The notes under the pieces are model-generated. The model was not told the DNA's origin and did not search any database. It saw nothing but the letters and a program-made list of their open reading frames with translations. Both the position numbers and the translations under genes were made by a program. A stretch of 19,288 nucleotides of DNA from Pseudomonadota bacterium. GTDB taxonomy: Bacteria > Pseudomonadota > Gammaproteobacteria > Steroidobacterales > Steroidobacteraceae. Positions within the stretch are counted from its first letter, which is position 1; each line of letters starts with the position of its first letter. Positions 5,075 to 13,203 of the stretch are shown one piece after another. The stretch is taken from positions 1-19,288 of the forward strand of contig JAJZFQ010000013.1 in the NCBI GenBank assembly GCA_021805275.1, read 5' to 3'.

Positions 5075-7504
5075 ATGCACGGTGCGGTGCGCAGAACTCG
5101 ACGGTGCGGGCGATCGCTCGCGTGGGTTGCGGCGTGCGGTCTGCTGGCGAGCTGGGGCGCTGCGGCTCGAGGTGCCGATCGTCCACCGGCACCGCACCTC
5201 GTTCGTCCGCGCTCGCATCGAGCGCTCAAGGCGATCGTCATCAATGCCGCACCGCTCGCCGGGTCCGCGGTGCCGCTCGATGAGATTCCGGCGAATGTCC
5301 AGGTTCTCAGCGCCGCTTCGCTCTCGGCGCAGGGTACGGCCAGTCTCACCGGCGCGCTCAACGCGCAGCTGAGCAGCATCAACATCAACGACAACGTCGT
5401 CGATCCATTCCAGCCGGACATTCTGTATCGCGGCTTCGAGGCCTCGCCCGTGCTCGGCACCCCGCAGGGGCTCGCGGTGTACGAGAACGGCGTGCGGATC
5501 AACGAGGCGTTTGGCGACACGGTGAACTGGGACCTGATCCTGCCCGCGGCGATCCAGCAGGTCGAGCTGACCAGCGCGAGCGCGGTGTACGGACTGAATG
5601 CACTCGGCGGGGCGATTTCCCTGACGATGAAGAATGGCTTTACCTACCACGGCGGCGAGGTGCAGCTGTCCGGCGGATCCTTTCATCGTCAGGAAATCAG
5701 CGCCCAGTACGGGATGCACTCGGGCATGTTCGGGTTCTACGTGGCCGGGCGCGGGCTGAACTGGCGGGGCTGGCGCGAGTTCTCGAGCGATCAGCTGCGC
5801 GATCTGTTCGCCGTGGCGAGTGTGCATGGAGCGGCCGGATCGCTCGATCTGAGCTATGCCTGGGACGACAACACCCTCAAAGGCCAGAGCTCCGCGCCGG
5901 TACAGGAACTCGCGATCAATCGCTCGCTGGTCTTCACCGGTCCGCAGGCCAATCTGAATCGCCTGAAGTTTCTCACGCTCAATGGCCGGCTGAAGCTGCC
6001 GGGACACTGGACGCTGGCGGCCGTCCTCTACTACCGGGACTTCGCCCAGGCCGTCGCCAATGGCAACGGCACCAATTACATCGCCTGTCGCACGATGCCG
6101 GGCGTGCTGTGTCAGCCCGACGGTGTCACGCCGCTGACGAATGCGGCAGGAGAGCCGTTGCCGGACATCTCGGCCGGCGGCACGCGGTATATCGGGGAGA
6201 ACGACTTCGAACTGCTGCACAGCTGGGGCCGGGGCGCGACGCTGCAGGTCGCAAACGACGCCGCGCTCTTCGGTCACGACAATCACCTCACCGTCGGTGC
6301 GGCGGTGGATTACGCCTCGAGCGGCTACTACGCCGGTGCCCAGGTCGGTGTGCTCAATGCCGCACTCCTCGTGCAGCCCTCGGGGCTGTTCGTCGATACC
6401 CCGGAGAATTCCGCCGGCGCCCTGGCCAACGGCGATGCGGTGCCGGTGAACGTCGATTCAGTCAACAAGGCCTTCGGCGCCTACCTCACCGATACGTTCA
6501 AGGTGACTTCGGCGCTGGCGGTGACCGCCGGCGGTCGCTACAACATCGCGCACGTGAATCTCGCCGATCAGCTCGGCACGCGACTCAGCGGCTTCAATCG
6601 CTTCGTTCACTTCAATCCGTCGATCGGCGCAACGTATGCCCTCGGGCCTGCGACCACGCTCTATGGCGGCTATTCGGTGAACAACCGCGTGCCGACCCCG
6701 GGGGAGATCGAGTGTTCCGATCCCCAGACCCCCTGTCTCCTGCCGGCCAGTCTCTCCGGTGATCCGCCCAATTTGCGCCAGGTGGTCTCGCATACCACGG
6801 AGGCGGGTCTGCGCGGGACCATGACCAGAGTCCGTTTTCTGGGGGCGGCGCTGCGGTGGAATTTCAGCGTCTTTCGAACCGTCCTGCACGATGACATCCA
6901 CGGCGTCGCAACGTCACTGAGTTCGGGATATTTCGCCAATATCGGCGACACGCGGCGTCAGGGACTGGAAACGGGCGTGAATTTCAGCGCACCGCGCTGG
7001 TCGGCCTACCTGCATTACAGTCTCGTGCGGGCGACCTTTCTCACTTCCCTGCGGATCCCATCGACGTCGAACCCGTTCCAGGATGCGAACGGGACGATCC
7101 GCGTGCAGCCCGGCGATCAGTTTCCCGGGATCCCGGAGAATCGCTGGAAATTCGGCGGCGACGTCTCGTTGTCGCCGTCCTGGAGCATCGGGACGAGCGT
7201 CAATATCGTGAGCAGCGTCTATTACGTGGGCGATGAGTCGAATCAACTGGCGCCGCTGTCGGGGTACACCGTGGTCGATCTGCATTCGAGCTACCGGCCG
7301 CGCCACCACGTGCGGCTGTTTGTCTCCATTGAGAACCTGCTCGACAGTCATTACGCCACATGGGGCATTCTGAGTGATCCGACCGGAGTCGGTGCACCGG
7401 GGATCCCCGTGAATGCACAGACCAATGGTCCGGGCGTGAACAATCGATTCATCAGTCCGGCGGCGCCTCTCGAGGTGTTCGGTGGGGTGCGTGTACGCTT
7501 TTGA
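5075..7504 (+). CDS. TonB-dependent outer-membrane receptor
   Basis: 809 aa. A signal peptide covers about residues 1-34 (basic RRTRRCGR, hydrophobic SLAWVAACGLLASWGAAA, cleavage near ARGA). A probable TonB box is KAIVINA (52-58), followed by a plug domain (about 65-187, with YRGFEASPVLGTPQGLAVYE, NEAFGDTVNWDLI and SASAVYGLNALGGAI) and a large beta-barrel ending in the C-terminal aromatic VRVRF. There is no N-terminal STN domain, so it is a plain transducing transporter rather than a FecA-type signaller. The substrate cannot be read from sequence. I chose the ATG at 5075 because GGGAGG stands six bases upstream; the open frame begins 24 bp earlier at a GTG with no such site. It diverges from the sensor kinase/response regulator pair and is followed 97 bp later by the protease-TPR gene. 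Confidence 0.93.
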   Translation: MHGAVRRTRRCGRSLAWVAACGLLASWGAAARGADRPPAPHLVRPRSHRALKAIVINAAPLAGSAVPLDEIPANVQVLSAASLSAQGTASLTGALNAQLSSININDNVVDPFQPDILYRGFEASPVLGTPQGLAVYENGVRINEAFGDTVNWDLILPAAIQQVELTSASAVYGLNALGGAISLTMKNGFTYHGGEVQLSGGSFHRQEISAQYGMHSGMFGFYVAGRGLNWRGWREFSSDQLRDLFAVASVHGAAGSLDLSYAWDDNTLKGQSSAPVQELAINRSLVFTGPQANLNRLKFLTLNGRLKLPGHWTLAAVLYYRDFAQAVANGNGTNYIACRTMPGVLCQPDGVTPLTNAAGEPLPDISAGGTRYIGENDFELLHSWGRGATLQVANDAALFGHDNHLTVGAAVDYASSGYYAGAQVGVLNAALLVQPSGLFVDTPENSAGALANGDAVPVNVDSVNKAFGAYLTDTFKVTSALAVTAGGRYNIAHVNLADQLGTRLSGFNRFVHFNPSIGATYALGPATTLYGGYSVNNRVPTPGEIECSDPQTPCLLPASLSGDPPNLRQVVSHTTEAGLRGTMTRVRFLGAALRWNFSVFRTVLHDDIHGVATSLSSGYFANIGDTRRQGLETGVNFSAPRWSAYLHYSLVRATFLTSLRIPSTSNPFQDANGTIRVQPGDQFPGIPENRWKFGGDVSLSPSWSIGTSVNIVSSVYYVGDESNQLAPLSGYTVVDLHSSYRPRHHVRLFVSIENLLDSHYATWGILSDPTGVGAPGIPVNAQTNGPGVNNRFISPAAPLEVFGGVRVRF

Positions 7505-7601
7505 CCTGATCGGCCGCGCTTCGGTTGCAGGCGGTTGCCGGCTTCGGGTAGGCTGACTGCAGAGTCAACCGGGTGCGGACGGAAGCAGACGGACGAGGGG
7601 C

Positions 7602-9440
7602 ATGCGGTACCGGGGATGGGCGTTCGCTTTGGCGCTCGCGGCGCTGGGCATCGGGTCGGCGGCAGCAGGCGGTTGTCGGATCGAACGGCTGCCGGCGGTT
7701 CCGGTCACCTTCAGGGATCTCAGGCCGATGGTGTCGGCCGCGATCAATGGGCGCAAAGCCCGCTTCATCATCGACACCGGCGCCTTCTGGAGCATGCTGA
7801 CACCGCAGGCGCGCTCGGAGTACGGACTGTCCGATGACGCCCCCGGAAGGAGGGTGCAGCTGAATGGATTCAACGGCAGCATCGAGGCGTACGTCACTTC
7901 GGTGCGCGTCTTCACGTTTCTGAACGTTCCCTTCCACAACGCCCAGTTTCTGGTCGGTGGCAATGACTTTCAATCCGGCGCCGTCGGGCTGCTCGGCGGC
8001 ACCATCCTGCATCTGGCCGACGTGGAGTACAACTTCGGCGACGGCCAGATGCGCTTCGTCATCGCCAAGCATTGTGGCCACATCCCACTGGCGTACTGGG
8101 CGCGCGGAGCGAGTGTGGGAGCGGTCAAGCTGCGCCCGATCAGTGCGCGGCGGCCGTTTCTGATCGGCCACGCCCGAGTCAATGGCCAGCGGATCCGGGT
8201 GTTGTTCGACAGCGGCTCGCCCCGCTCGATGCTGGCGCTGCGCGCGGCGCGCCGGGTTGGCATTTCGGTCTCCGCGCCGGGGGTGCGAGCCGCCGGGCCG
8301 TTCACCGGCGTAGGTCGGCGCTGGCAGCGCTCCTGGGTGGTGCCGGTGGCGCAGGTGCAGATCGGGGATGAAAAAATTGAGCACACCGCGGTGTTGCTCA
8401 GTAATTTCCGGCTGCCGGGTCTGCATATCGGCATGGTGCTGGGCGCGGATTTCTTCCTGTCACATCGCATCATCATCTCCAAGCGCCGTCACATGATGTA
8501 CTTCACGTACAACGGCGGGCCGGTCTTCGATCTGGGCCATCGGTACCTGATTGAACAGAGCGGAGGGGCGCCGGTGGAAGCCGGTCCGGGTGTGCCGATG
8601 TCCTCGCGTCCTGGCGGCGCACCGGTGCGCCGCCAGGACGCCTCGCACGCCGCCAGCCGCTCGATGCGCCGCGGCATGGCGCTTGCGGCCGAAGGGCAGT
8701 ACCGACGGGCGCTCGTGGATCTGAATCGCGCCTGCGCCCTGGAGCCTCAGAACGTCCATTATCGGTTGCGGCGCGGCCGAGTCTATTGGGCGCACGGACA
8801 ACCGGCGCTCGCGCTGAAGGATTTCAATGCGGCGATCCGCGCGCGCGCGAATTTTTACCCGGCGCATCTGGCCCGCGCGCAGCTGCTGCTCTCCTGGGGA
8901 CACGCACCGGCGAGCGCCCGCCGGCAGGCGACGGCGGACATCAATATTGCCTCGCTTCTGGCGCCGGATGCGTCGATCCAGCGCCTGCAGGTCGCCGATT
9001 TATACGCGCGTATCGGCCGGTATTCCGATGCGCTGCGGGCGATCGATCTGTGGATCTACTACCACCGCCGAGATGCGCTCCTGCCGCTCGGCTGGAATAC
9101 GCGCTGTTGGATTCGAGCCGAAGGCAATCTGCAACTGCACCGGGCGCTGCGCGATTGTGAGCGGGCGGTCGGGCGGTTGCCGCAGAACGCGGGGGTGTTC
9201 GAGGATCTGGCGCTGGTGTACCTGCGCCTCGGGGAGCTGCGGCGGGCGATTGCGAGTTACGATCAGGCCTTGAGCAGGCAGCCGCAACTGGCCGCAGCGC
9301 TCTATGGGCGCGGGCTCGCGGAGTTGCGCGCGCAGCAACTCACCGCCGGTCGCACCGACCTGGCGGCGGCGACGAAGGTCGATCCGGACGTCACGCGGCT
9401 GTTCGCGCACATGCATTTGCTGCCCCTACCCACCCCCTGA
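7602..9440 (+). CDS. Exported protein with two retropepsin-like aspartyl protease domains and TPR repeats
   Basis: 612 aa. Signal peptide at about 1-23 (WAFALALAALGIGSAAAG). First retropepsin-like domain at about 32-155, with the active-site motif FIIDTGAFWS (D58) and a later GLLGGTIL. Second at about 175-300, with VLFDSGSPRSM (D203) and GMVLGADFFLSH. Then a Gly/Pro-rich linker (320-350) and a TPR region at about 354-600 (for example SRSMRRGMALAAEGQYRRAL, LARAQLLLSWG, LADLY-type helices, LALVYLRLGELRRAIASYDQ). Retropepsins normally need two chains to supply two aspartates, and here both are in one polypeptide. It probably acts in the periplasm or at the outer surface as a protease or peptide-binding protein. 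The ATG at 7602 follows the purine-rich GGACGAGGGG. The TonB receptor is its upstream neighbour; co-transcription is possible. Confidence 0.85.
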   Translation: MRYRGWAFALALAALGIGSAAAGGCRIERLPAVPVTFRDLRPMVSAAINGRKARFIIDTGAFWSMLTPQARSEYGLSDDAPGRRVQLNGFNGSIEAYVTSVRVFTFLNVPFHNAQFLVGGNDFQSGAVGLLGGTILHLADVEYNFGDGQMRFVIAKHCGHIPLAYWARGASVGAVKLRPISARRPFLIGHARVNGQRIRVLFDSGSPRSMLALRAARRVGISVSAPGVRAAGPFTGVGRRWQRSWVVPVAQVQIGDEKIEHTAVLLSNFRLPGLHIGMVLGADFFLSHRIIISKRRHMMYFTYNGGPVFDLGHRYLIEQSGGAPVEAGPGVPMSSRPGGAPVRRQDASHAASRSMRRGMALAAEGQYRRALVDLNRACALEPQNVHYRLRRGRVYWAHGQPALALKDFNAAIRARANFYPAHLARAQLLLSWGHAPASARRQATADINIASLLAPDASIQRLQVADLYARIGRYSDALRAIDLWIYYHRRDALLPLGWNTRCWIRAEGNLQLHRALRDCERAVGRLPQNAGVFEDLALVYLRLGELRRAIASYDQALSRQPQLAAALYGRGLAELRAQQLTAGRTDLAAATKVDPDVTRLFAHMHLLPLPTP

Positions 9441-9546
9441 TCGCCACGGAGGGGAGGGGATTTACCTAGGGGCTTGTGCGAATGCATTCCGACGGGTCGG
9501 TTTGCGAGAGTGCATCGGTGGCCAGCGGCCTTCCGAGGAGACTCTG

Positions 9547-10161
9547 ATGAACCGATCGACATCCACTCCGGTGGCCTTCTTGTTCGCAACACTCATGTCT
9601 TCGTCGACGGTGTTCGCGCAGAACGCAGGCCGTGGCGCGGGGGCGCCGGCGCGCAGCCCCCTCGGCAGCGCGACGCGGCTGCAGCAGCCGAGCCGGTGGG
9701 CGACCCAGGAGCAGGCTCGGGTGCACGAGCGGCGGCTGGAGCGTCTGTACAGCCGAGACCTCAAGCGCGAGCAGGACCGGGACCGCATCTACGGCGCACA
9801 CCTGATGAGCAGCGCCGAGCGGACGCAGTACGAGGAGCATCTGCGCTCGCTGGCGACGGAACAGGAACGTGTTCAGTACCGCATGGAGCATCAGCATCTG
9901 ATGCAGCAGCGCGCCGCGGCACGTCATGAGCACCTCGGAGCGGCGCCGAGCGAGGCGCAGATTCGGGCCCAGGAGCGAGTGCGCCAGCAGGAACGGGAGC
10001 AAATCTACGGCTATTCGAGGATGACGCCCCAGGAAGTCGCCCACTATCAGGCGCAGCTGGGGGCAGCACGTACGGCTCAGGAACGCGAACACATCCGCGC
10101 CGAACATCGGCAGCAGATGGAGGCGCGAACCCGGGCACGCGGTGACTCGCCGCCGCAGTAG
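9547..10161 (+). CDS. Small exported coiled-coil protein with two internal repeats
   Basis: 204 aa. Signal peptide at 1-24 (FLFATLMSSSTVFA, cleavage before Q25). The mature part is very rich in Glu, Arg, Gln and Ala and should be largely helical. Two copies of a unit of about 50 residues are visible: 78-127 (DRDRIYGAHLMSSAERTQYE, later EQERVQYRMEHQHLMQQRA) and 150-199 (REQIYGYSRMTPQEVAHYQA, later AQEREHIRAEHRQQMEARTR). The shared pattern is IYG..xMt..E..xY...L..a.t.qERe..R.EH...M..R. I recall similar short periplasmic proteins in other proteobacteria but know of no proven function; likeness to Spy/CpxP chaperones is only general. GAGGAG stands six bases before the ATG at 9547. The frame is open further upstream without support. 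The gene follows the protease-TPR gene by 106 bp. Confidence 0.8.
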   Translation: MNRSTSTPVAFLFATLMSSSTVFAQNAGRGAGAPARSPLGSATRLQQPSRWATQEQARVHERRLERLYSRDLKREQDRDRIYGAHLMSSAERTQYEEHLRSLATEQERVQYRMEHQHLMQQRAAARHEHLGAAPSEAQIRAQERVRQQEREQIYGYSRMTPQEVAHYQAQLGAARTAQEREHIRAEHRQQMEARTRARGDSPPQ

Positions 10162-10601
10162 GGCGCACGGATCGTGACCCGAACGGGGGGTGAGGCGGCC
10201 TCTGCGCCTGGAGAGCGGCACGCGGTGGTCGATCAGGCCCTGCGCGCTGACGGCGGTCGCGCCACGAGGTCCGAGACGGATGTGCCGGTGCCCGGGTTGA
10301 CGATGGCCATCGGTGGCCTCCCAGGGGGCCCGTCCCCGCGGTCCGCCGGGGTGCTCAGAGGATCCCTCAGGGACGATGCGAGTGGCGCGCTTGCCCGGGG
10401 GCCGGACGCAGAGCGTCGCGGTCTTGGCGAGGCTCTCCGGGAGAGCACCCGCCGCCCGCCTTCGGGCGCGAGCGTGCCGTGCAATTCGAGCCCAACGTCC
10501 GCAACGATCTGGGACGTCGCGGCGCAGGACGGGTCGCGCGCGCCCCCGGCGCCGCGGTCTGCGTTGATCCGCACCGTATCCGCAACGAAGGACGTGGACC
10601 C
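10162..10601. other. 440-bp GC-rich gene-free stretch with hairpins
   Basis: No credible gene: the plus frame 10174-10605 has no ribosome site, domain or signal peptide, and minus frames are shadows. Several short stem-loops are visible: GGCCA/TGGCC around TCGG (10303-10316), GCTCTC/GAGAGC around CGG (10433-10447) and CGCCCG/CGGGCG around CCTT (10455-10470). None is followed by a T run, so they are not obvious intrinsic terminators. The stretch presumably contains the promoter and 5' leader of the downstream kinase-fusion gene. Confidence 0.5.
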
Positions 10602-12236
10602 ATGACAGCCGCACGGGTATCCCATCGAGTGCTTGCCGAGGGCGCTGGCGAATTGCTGCCGGAGGAGTTGAGTGGGCTGCTGAGCCCGCACGCCTATCCC
10701 CATCCAGTCGAGGGGGTCGCGGTGATCGAGACCCCCATCTCCTGGGTGCTGCTCGCTGGTGCGTTCGCCTACAAAATCAAACGCCCGGTGCGCTATGCGT
10801 TCGTCGATCAGCGCATGCTCGAGTATCGCCGGTGGCTGTGCGAGGAGGAGTTGCGTCTCAATCGCCGCTTCGCCCCGGAGCTGTATCTCGAGGTGTGTCA
10901 CATCGTCGCGGCCGGCAGGCACCTGCGCATGCGAAGCGGTTCGACCGATGCGCACCCGGTGCTCGAGTACGCGGTGCGGATGCAGCGATTCGATGCGGCG
11001 GACGAGCTCGATCAGCGCCTCGCGGAGGGTCGTCTGCCGCTCGAGGTGCTCGAGACCTTCGGCCGGAGCCTGGCGGACATTCATGCCACGCTCCCGTCGG
11101 TCACGCAGGAGAGCCCCTGGGGCCGGCCGGAGCACGTGCGCACGGTGCTGGCGGAGAACCTGCGCGAGTGTGCCACGGCCGCCGAGGTGTTCGGGCGGCG
11201 GGAGAGCGTGTCGTCTCTGCAGGTCGCGCTCGAGCAGCGCCTGGCAGAGGCGAGTCCGGCGATGGCGCTGCGTCGGGCGAGCGGGCGGGTGCGCGAGTGC
11301 CACGGCGACCTGCACAGCCGCAACCTCATCGTGCGCGAGGGGCGCCTCGTGCCGTTCGACTGTCTGGAGTACGAGCCGGCATTTCGCTGGATCGACGTCG
11401 CCGATGAGATCGCGTTTCTCACCAGCGATCTGACGGCGCGCGGCTATCGGCGACATGCGCACGCGTTTCTGACCTCGTATCTGCAGCGCTGCGGCGACTA
11501 TCACGCGTGCCGGGTGCTGCGCCTGTACGAGGCGCACCGGGCGCTGGTCCGCGGCAAGGTCGCGGCGCTGTCGGCGGCCACCCGTGCGGAGACGGGACGC
11601 TCGGTGCTGCGCGCGGAGTTTGAGCGGCTGGTGGCCCACGCCGCCGCGGCGCTGGCGGTGCGCCAGCCGCGCCTGGTGCTGATGAGCGGACTGTCCGGTT
11701 CCGGCAAGACGTGGATCGCCCGGCAGCTCACCGAGCGCCTCGATGCGGTGCATTTGCGCTCGGACGTCGAGCGCAAGCGCCTGGCCGGCCTCGAGCCGCT
11801 TCAGCCGTCCGGCTCGGGACTCGCCACGGGGCTATATGCCGCCGACGTGAGCGAACGGGTGTACGAGGAGTTGGCGCGGGAAGCCTACGATGCGCTCCTC
11901 GGGGGCTACACCGTGATCGTGGATGCGACGTTCCTGCGCCGTGCGCAGCGGCGATGCTTCGGGGAACTGGGCGCACGCGCGCAGACGTCGACCTATTGGG
12001 TCCGCTGTACCGCGCCGCTGTCGGTGCTGCAGGAGCGCTTGCGGGCGCGCCCCGCGCAGGGAGATGACCCCTCGGAGGCCGACACCGCGGTGCTCGAGTG
12101 GCAACGGCAGCAGCTCGAGTGGGCGGCTGCGGATGAGGGGCTTGCGTCCATCGAGGTCGAATCCACCGACCCGCAATCGATCGAGAAGATCCTCGACCTG
12201 CTCGGTGCGGAGTCCCGCGGTGCCGAGCGCCCTTAA
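10602..12236 (+). CDS. Fusion of aminoglycoside-phosphotransferase-like kinase and P-loop kinase
   Basis: 544 aa. Residues about 1-345 are an APH/choline-kinase-like fold: AFAYKIKRPVRY (55-65, candidate ATP lysine), the catalytic HGDLHSRN (234-241, D236 and N241) and PFDCLEYEPAFRWIDVADE (251-269), with Cys at the first position after the acidic residue as in COG2187-type proteins. Residues about 355-535 are a P-loop kinase with Walker A GLSGSGKT (363-370), HLRSDVERKR (384-393) and VIVDATFLRR (438-447), resembling shikimate/gluconate-kinase-type small-molecule kinases (COG0645). The two-domain layout recurs in bacteria; the substrate is unknown to me, and antibiotic resistance should not be assumed. 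The ATG at 10602 has GAAGGA nine bases upstream; the open frame upstream (from 10479) lacks domain sequence. Its stop overlaps the stop of the convergent LysR gene by 4 bp. Confidence 0.88.
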   Translation: MTAARVSHRVLAEGAGELLPEELSGLLSPHAYPHPVEGVAVIETPISWVLLAGAFAYKIKRPVRYAFVDQRMLEYRRWLCEEELRLNRRFAPELYLEVCHIVAAGRHLRMRSGSTDAHPVLEYAVRMQRFDAADELDQRLAEGRLPLEVLETFGRSLADIHATLPSVTQESPWGRPEHVRTVLAENLRECATAAEVFGRRESVSSLQVALEQRLAEASPAMALRRASGRVRECHGDLHSRNLIVREGRLVPFDCLEYEPAFRWIDVADEIAFLTSDLTARGYRRHAHAFLTSYLQRCGDYHACRVLRLYEAHRALVRGKVAALSAATRAETGRSVLRAEFERLVAHAAAALAVRQPRLVLMSGLSGSGKTWIARQLTERLDAVHLRSDVERKRLAGLEPLQPSGSGLATGLYAADVSERVYEELAREAYDALLGGYTVIVDATFLRRAQRRCFGELGARAQTSTYWVRCTAPLSVLQERLRARPAQGDDPSEADTAVLEWQRQQLEWAAADEGLASIEVESTDPQSIEKILDLLGAESRGAERP

Positions 12237-13126
12237 ACCGCCGTGTCGATCGGGTGCTGCAGCAGGCGCACGAAGGCCTCGGCCGCCGGCTCGAGATGCG
12301 CGCTCTCGCGCTGCACCATCATCAGCGGGCGGGTGATGGTCAGTGCGCGCACCGGTAGCGTGCGCAGGCTGCCGTCGGCGAGTTCGTTGAGCATGCAGAT
12401 GCGCGGCAGCCAGGCGATGCCGCCGCCGTGAACCGCAGCGCGCTTGAGCGCCTCGGTGTTGCCGAATTCCATCGTCTCCCCCGGGGTGATGTTCTGGCGC
12501 TGCAGGGCCGCAGCGATCAGCTCGCGGGTCCCGGAGCCGTGTTCGCGCATCAGCAGCGCCTCCCCGGCGAGATCCGCAGGCTCGAGCGTCTGACGAGCGA
12601 ACAGCGGGTGATCCGGGGCGGCGACGGGCATGATTTCATCGTGCTGGAAAACGCTACTGCGCAGACCCTGCAGGTGCAGCGGCCCTTCGATGAACCCGAG
12701 CATGAAGCGCATGTCGTCCACGCCCTGGGAGACCTGCTCGGTGTTGCCGACGAACAGCGAGATCTCGACCCGCGGCCGCTGCCGGCGGAACGCCGCCAGC
12801 AGCGGCGGCAACACGTAGGTGCCAATGGTGTTGCTCGCCCCGAGGGTCAGCCGGCCGCGCAGCGCTCCGGCGATCTCCTGCATCGCCGCCTCGGCGGTGC
12901 GCTCCAGTTCGAACAGCCGCACCGCATAGCGATTGAGGACTTCGCCGGCTTGCGTCAGACGCATGCCCTTGGCGTGGCGCTCGAACAGCGTCACGCCCAG
13001 CCGCTGCTCGAAGGCCTTCAATTCGCGCGACAGCGCCGGTTGGGAGACGTGCAGCTTGCGCGCCGAGGCGGTGAGGCTGCCGGTGGCGGCGACCGTGGCG
13101 AAGATGGCCAGATGGTGCAGGTTCAT
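12233..13126 (-). CDS. LysR-family transcriptional regulator
   Basis: 297 aa, normal for the family. An N-terminal winged helix-turn-helix (about 1-60: MNLHHLAIFATVAATGSLTA, then KLHVSQPALSRELKAFEQRL and LFERHAKGMRLTQAG) is followed by a periplasmic-binding-protein-like effector domain from about 90, with SNTIGTYVLPPLLAAFRR, GNTEQV, REHGSGTRE and GNTEALKRA. The effector motifs recall CbbR/CysB/YeiE-like members, but the ligand is not identifiable. The gene lies downstream of pirin in the same direction with a 77-bp gap that contains a strong hairpin. On the minus strand TATACT (13138-13133) lies only 6 bp before the ATG at 13126, so a leaderless or very short-leader transcript is possible. 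Confidence 0.93.
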   Translation of the reverse strand: MNLHHLAIFATVAATGSLTASARKLHVSQPALSRELKAFEQRLGVTLFERHAKGMRLTQAGEVLNRYAVRLFELERTAEAAMQEIAGALRGRLTLGASNTIGTYVLPPLLAAFRRQRPRVEISLFVGNTEQVSQGVDDMRFMLGFIEGPLHLQGLRSSVFQHDEIMPVAAPDHPLFARQTLEPADLAGEALLMREHGSGTRELIAAALQRQNITPGETMEFGNTEALKRAAVHGGGIAWLPRICMLNELADGSLRTLPVRALTITRPLMMVQRESAHLEPAAEAFVRLLQHPIDTAV

Positions 13127-13173
13127 CGCCCCAGTATAGGACGCGAACCGGTGCCCGAGCCGCGAGGATCGCA

Positions 13174-13197
13174 GGCGCGCCGCCGAAGCGGCGCGCC
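13174..13197. terminator. Strong GC hairpin after the pirin gene, terminator-like but without a T run
   Basis: GGCGCGCCGC (13174-13183) and GCGGCGCGCC (13188-13197) form a perfect 10-bp stem with a CGAA tetraloop, six bases past the pirin stop on the minus strand. There is no T tract after the stem in either direction, so it may stabilise the 3' end of the azoR-pirin mRNA or assist Rho-dependent termination rather than act as a classical intrinsic terminator. Confidence 0.45.
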
Positions 13198-13203
13198 ACG
13201 GGA

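Noticed and set aside
4785..5192. N-terminal extension of the sensor kinase frame up to 5192
   Set aside because: The added 136 residues have no domain or membrane feature, are full of Arg/Pro/Ser typical of shadow frames, and would overlap the divergent receptor gene.
5018..6286. 422-codon open frame on the minus strand
   Set aside because: It is antisense to the TonB-dependent receptor plug and barrel; no recognisable domain.
10174..10605. 143-codon plus-strand frame before the kinase-fusion gene
   Set aside because: GTG start without ribosome site, low-complexity Arg/Gly/Pro composition, no domain; overlaps the start of the next gene.
9466..10614. 382-codon open frame on the minus strand
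   Set aside because: It lies opposite the exported repeat protein and the GC-rich leader, shows no domain and no ribosome site, and mirrors the codon pattern of the plus-strand gene.
10233..11753. 506-codon open frame on the minus strand
   Set aside because: It is antisense to the kinase-fusion gene, whose motifs are unambiguous; the composition is that of a GC-rich shadow.
13174..13197. Classical intrinsic terminator after pirin
   Set aside because: The stem is perfect but no T tract follows on either strand, so I list it only as terminator-like.
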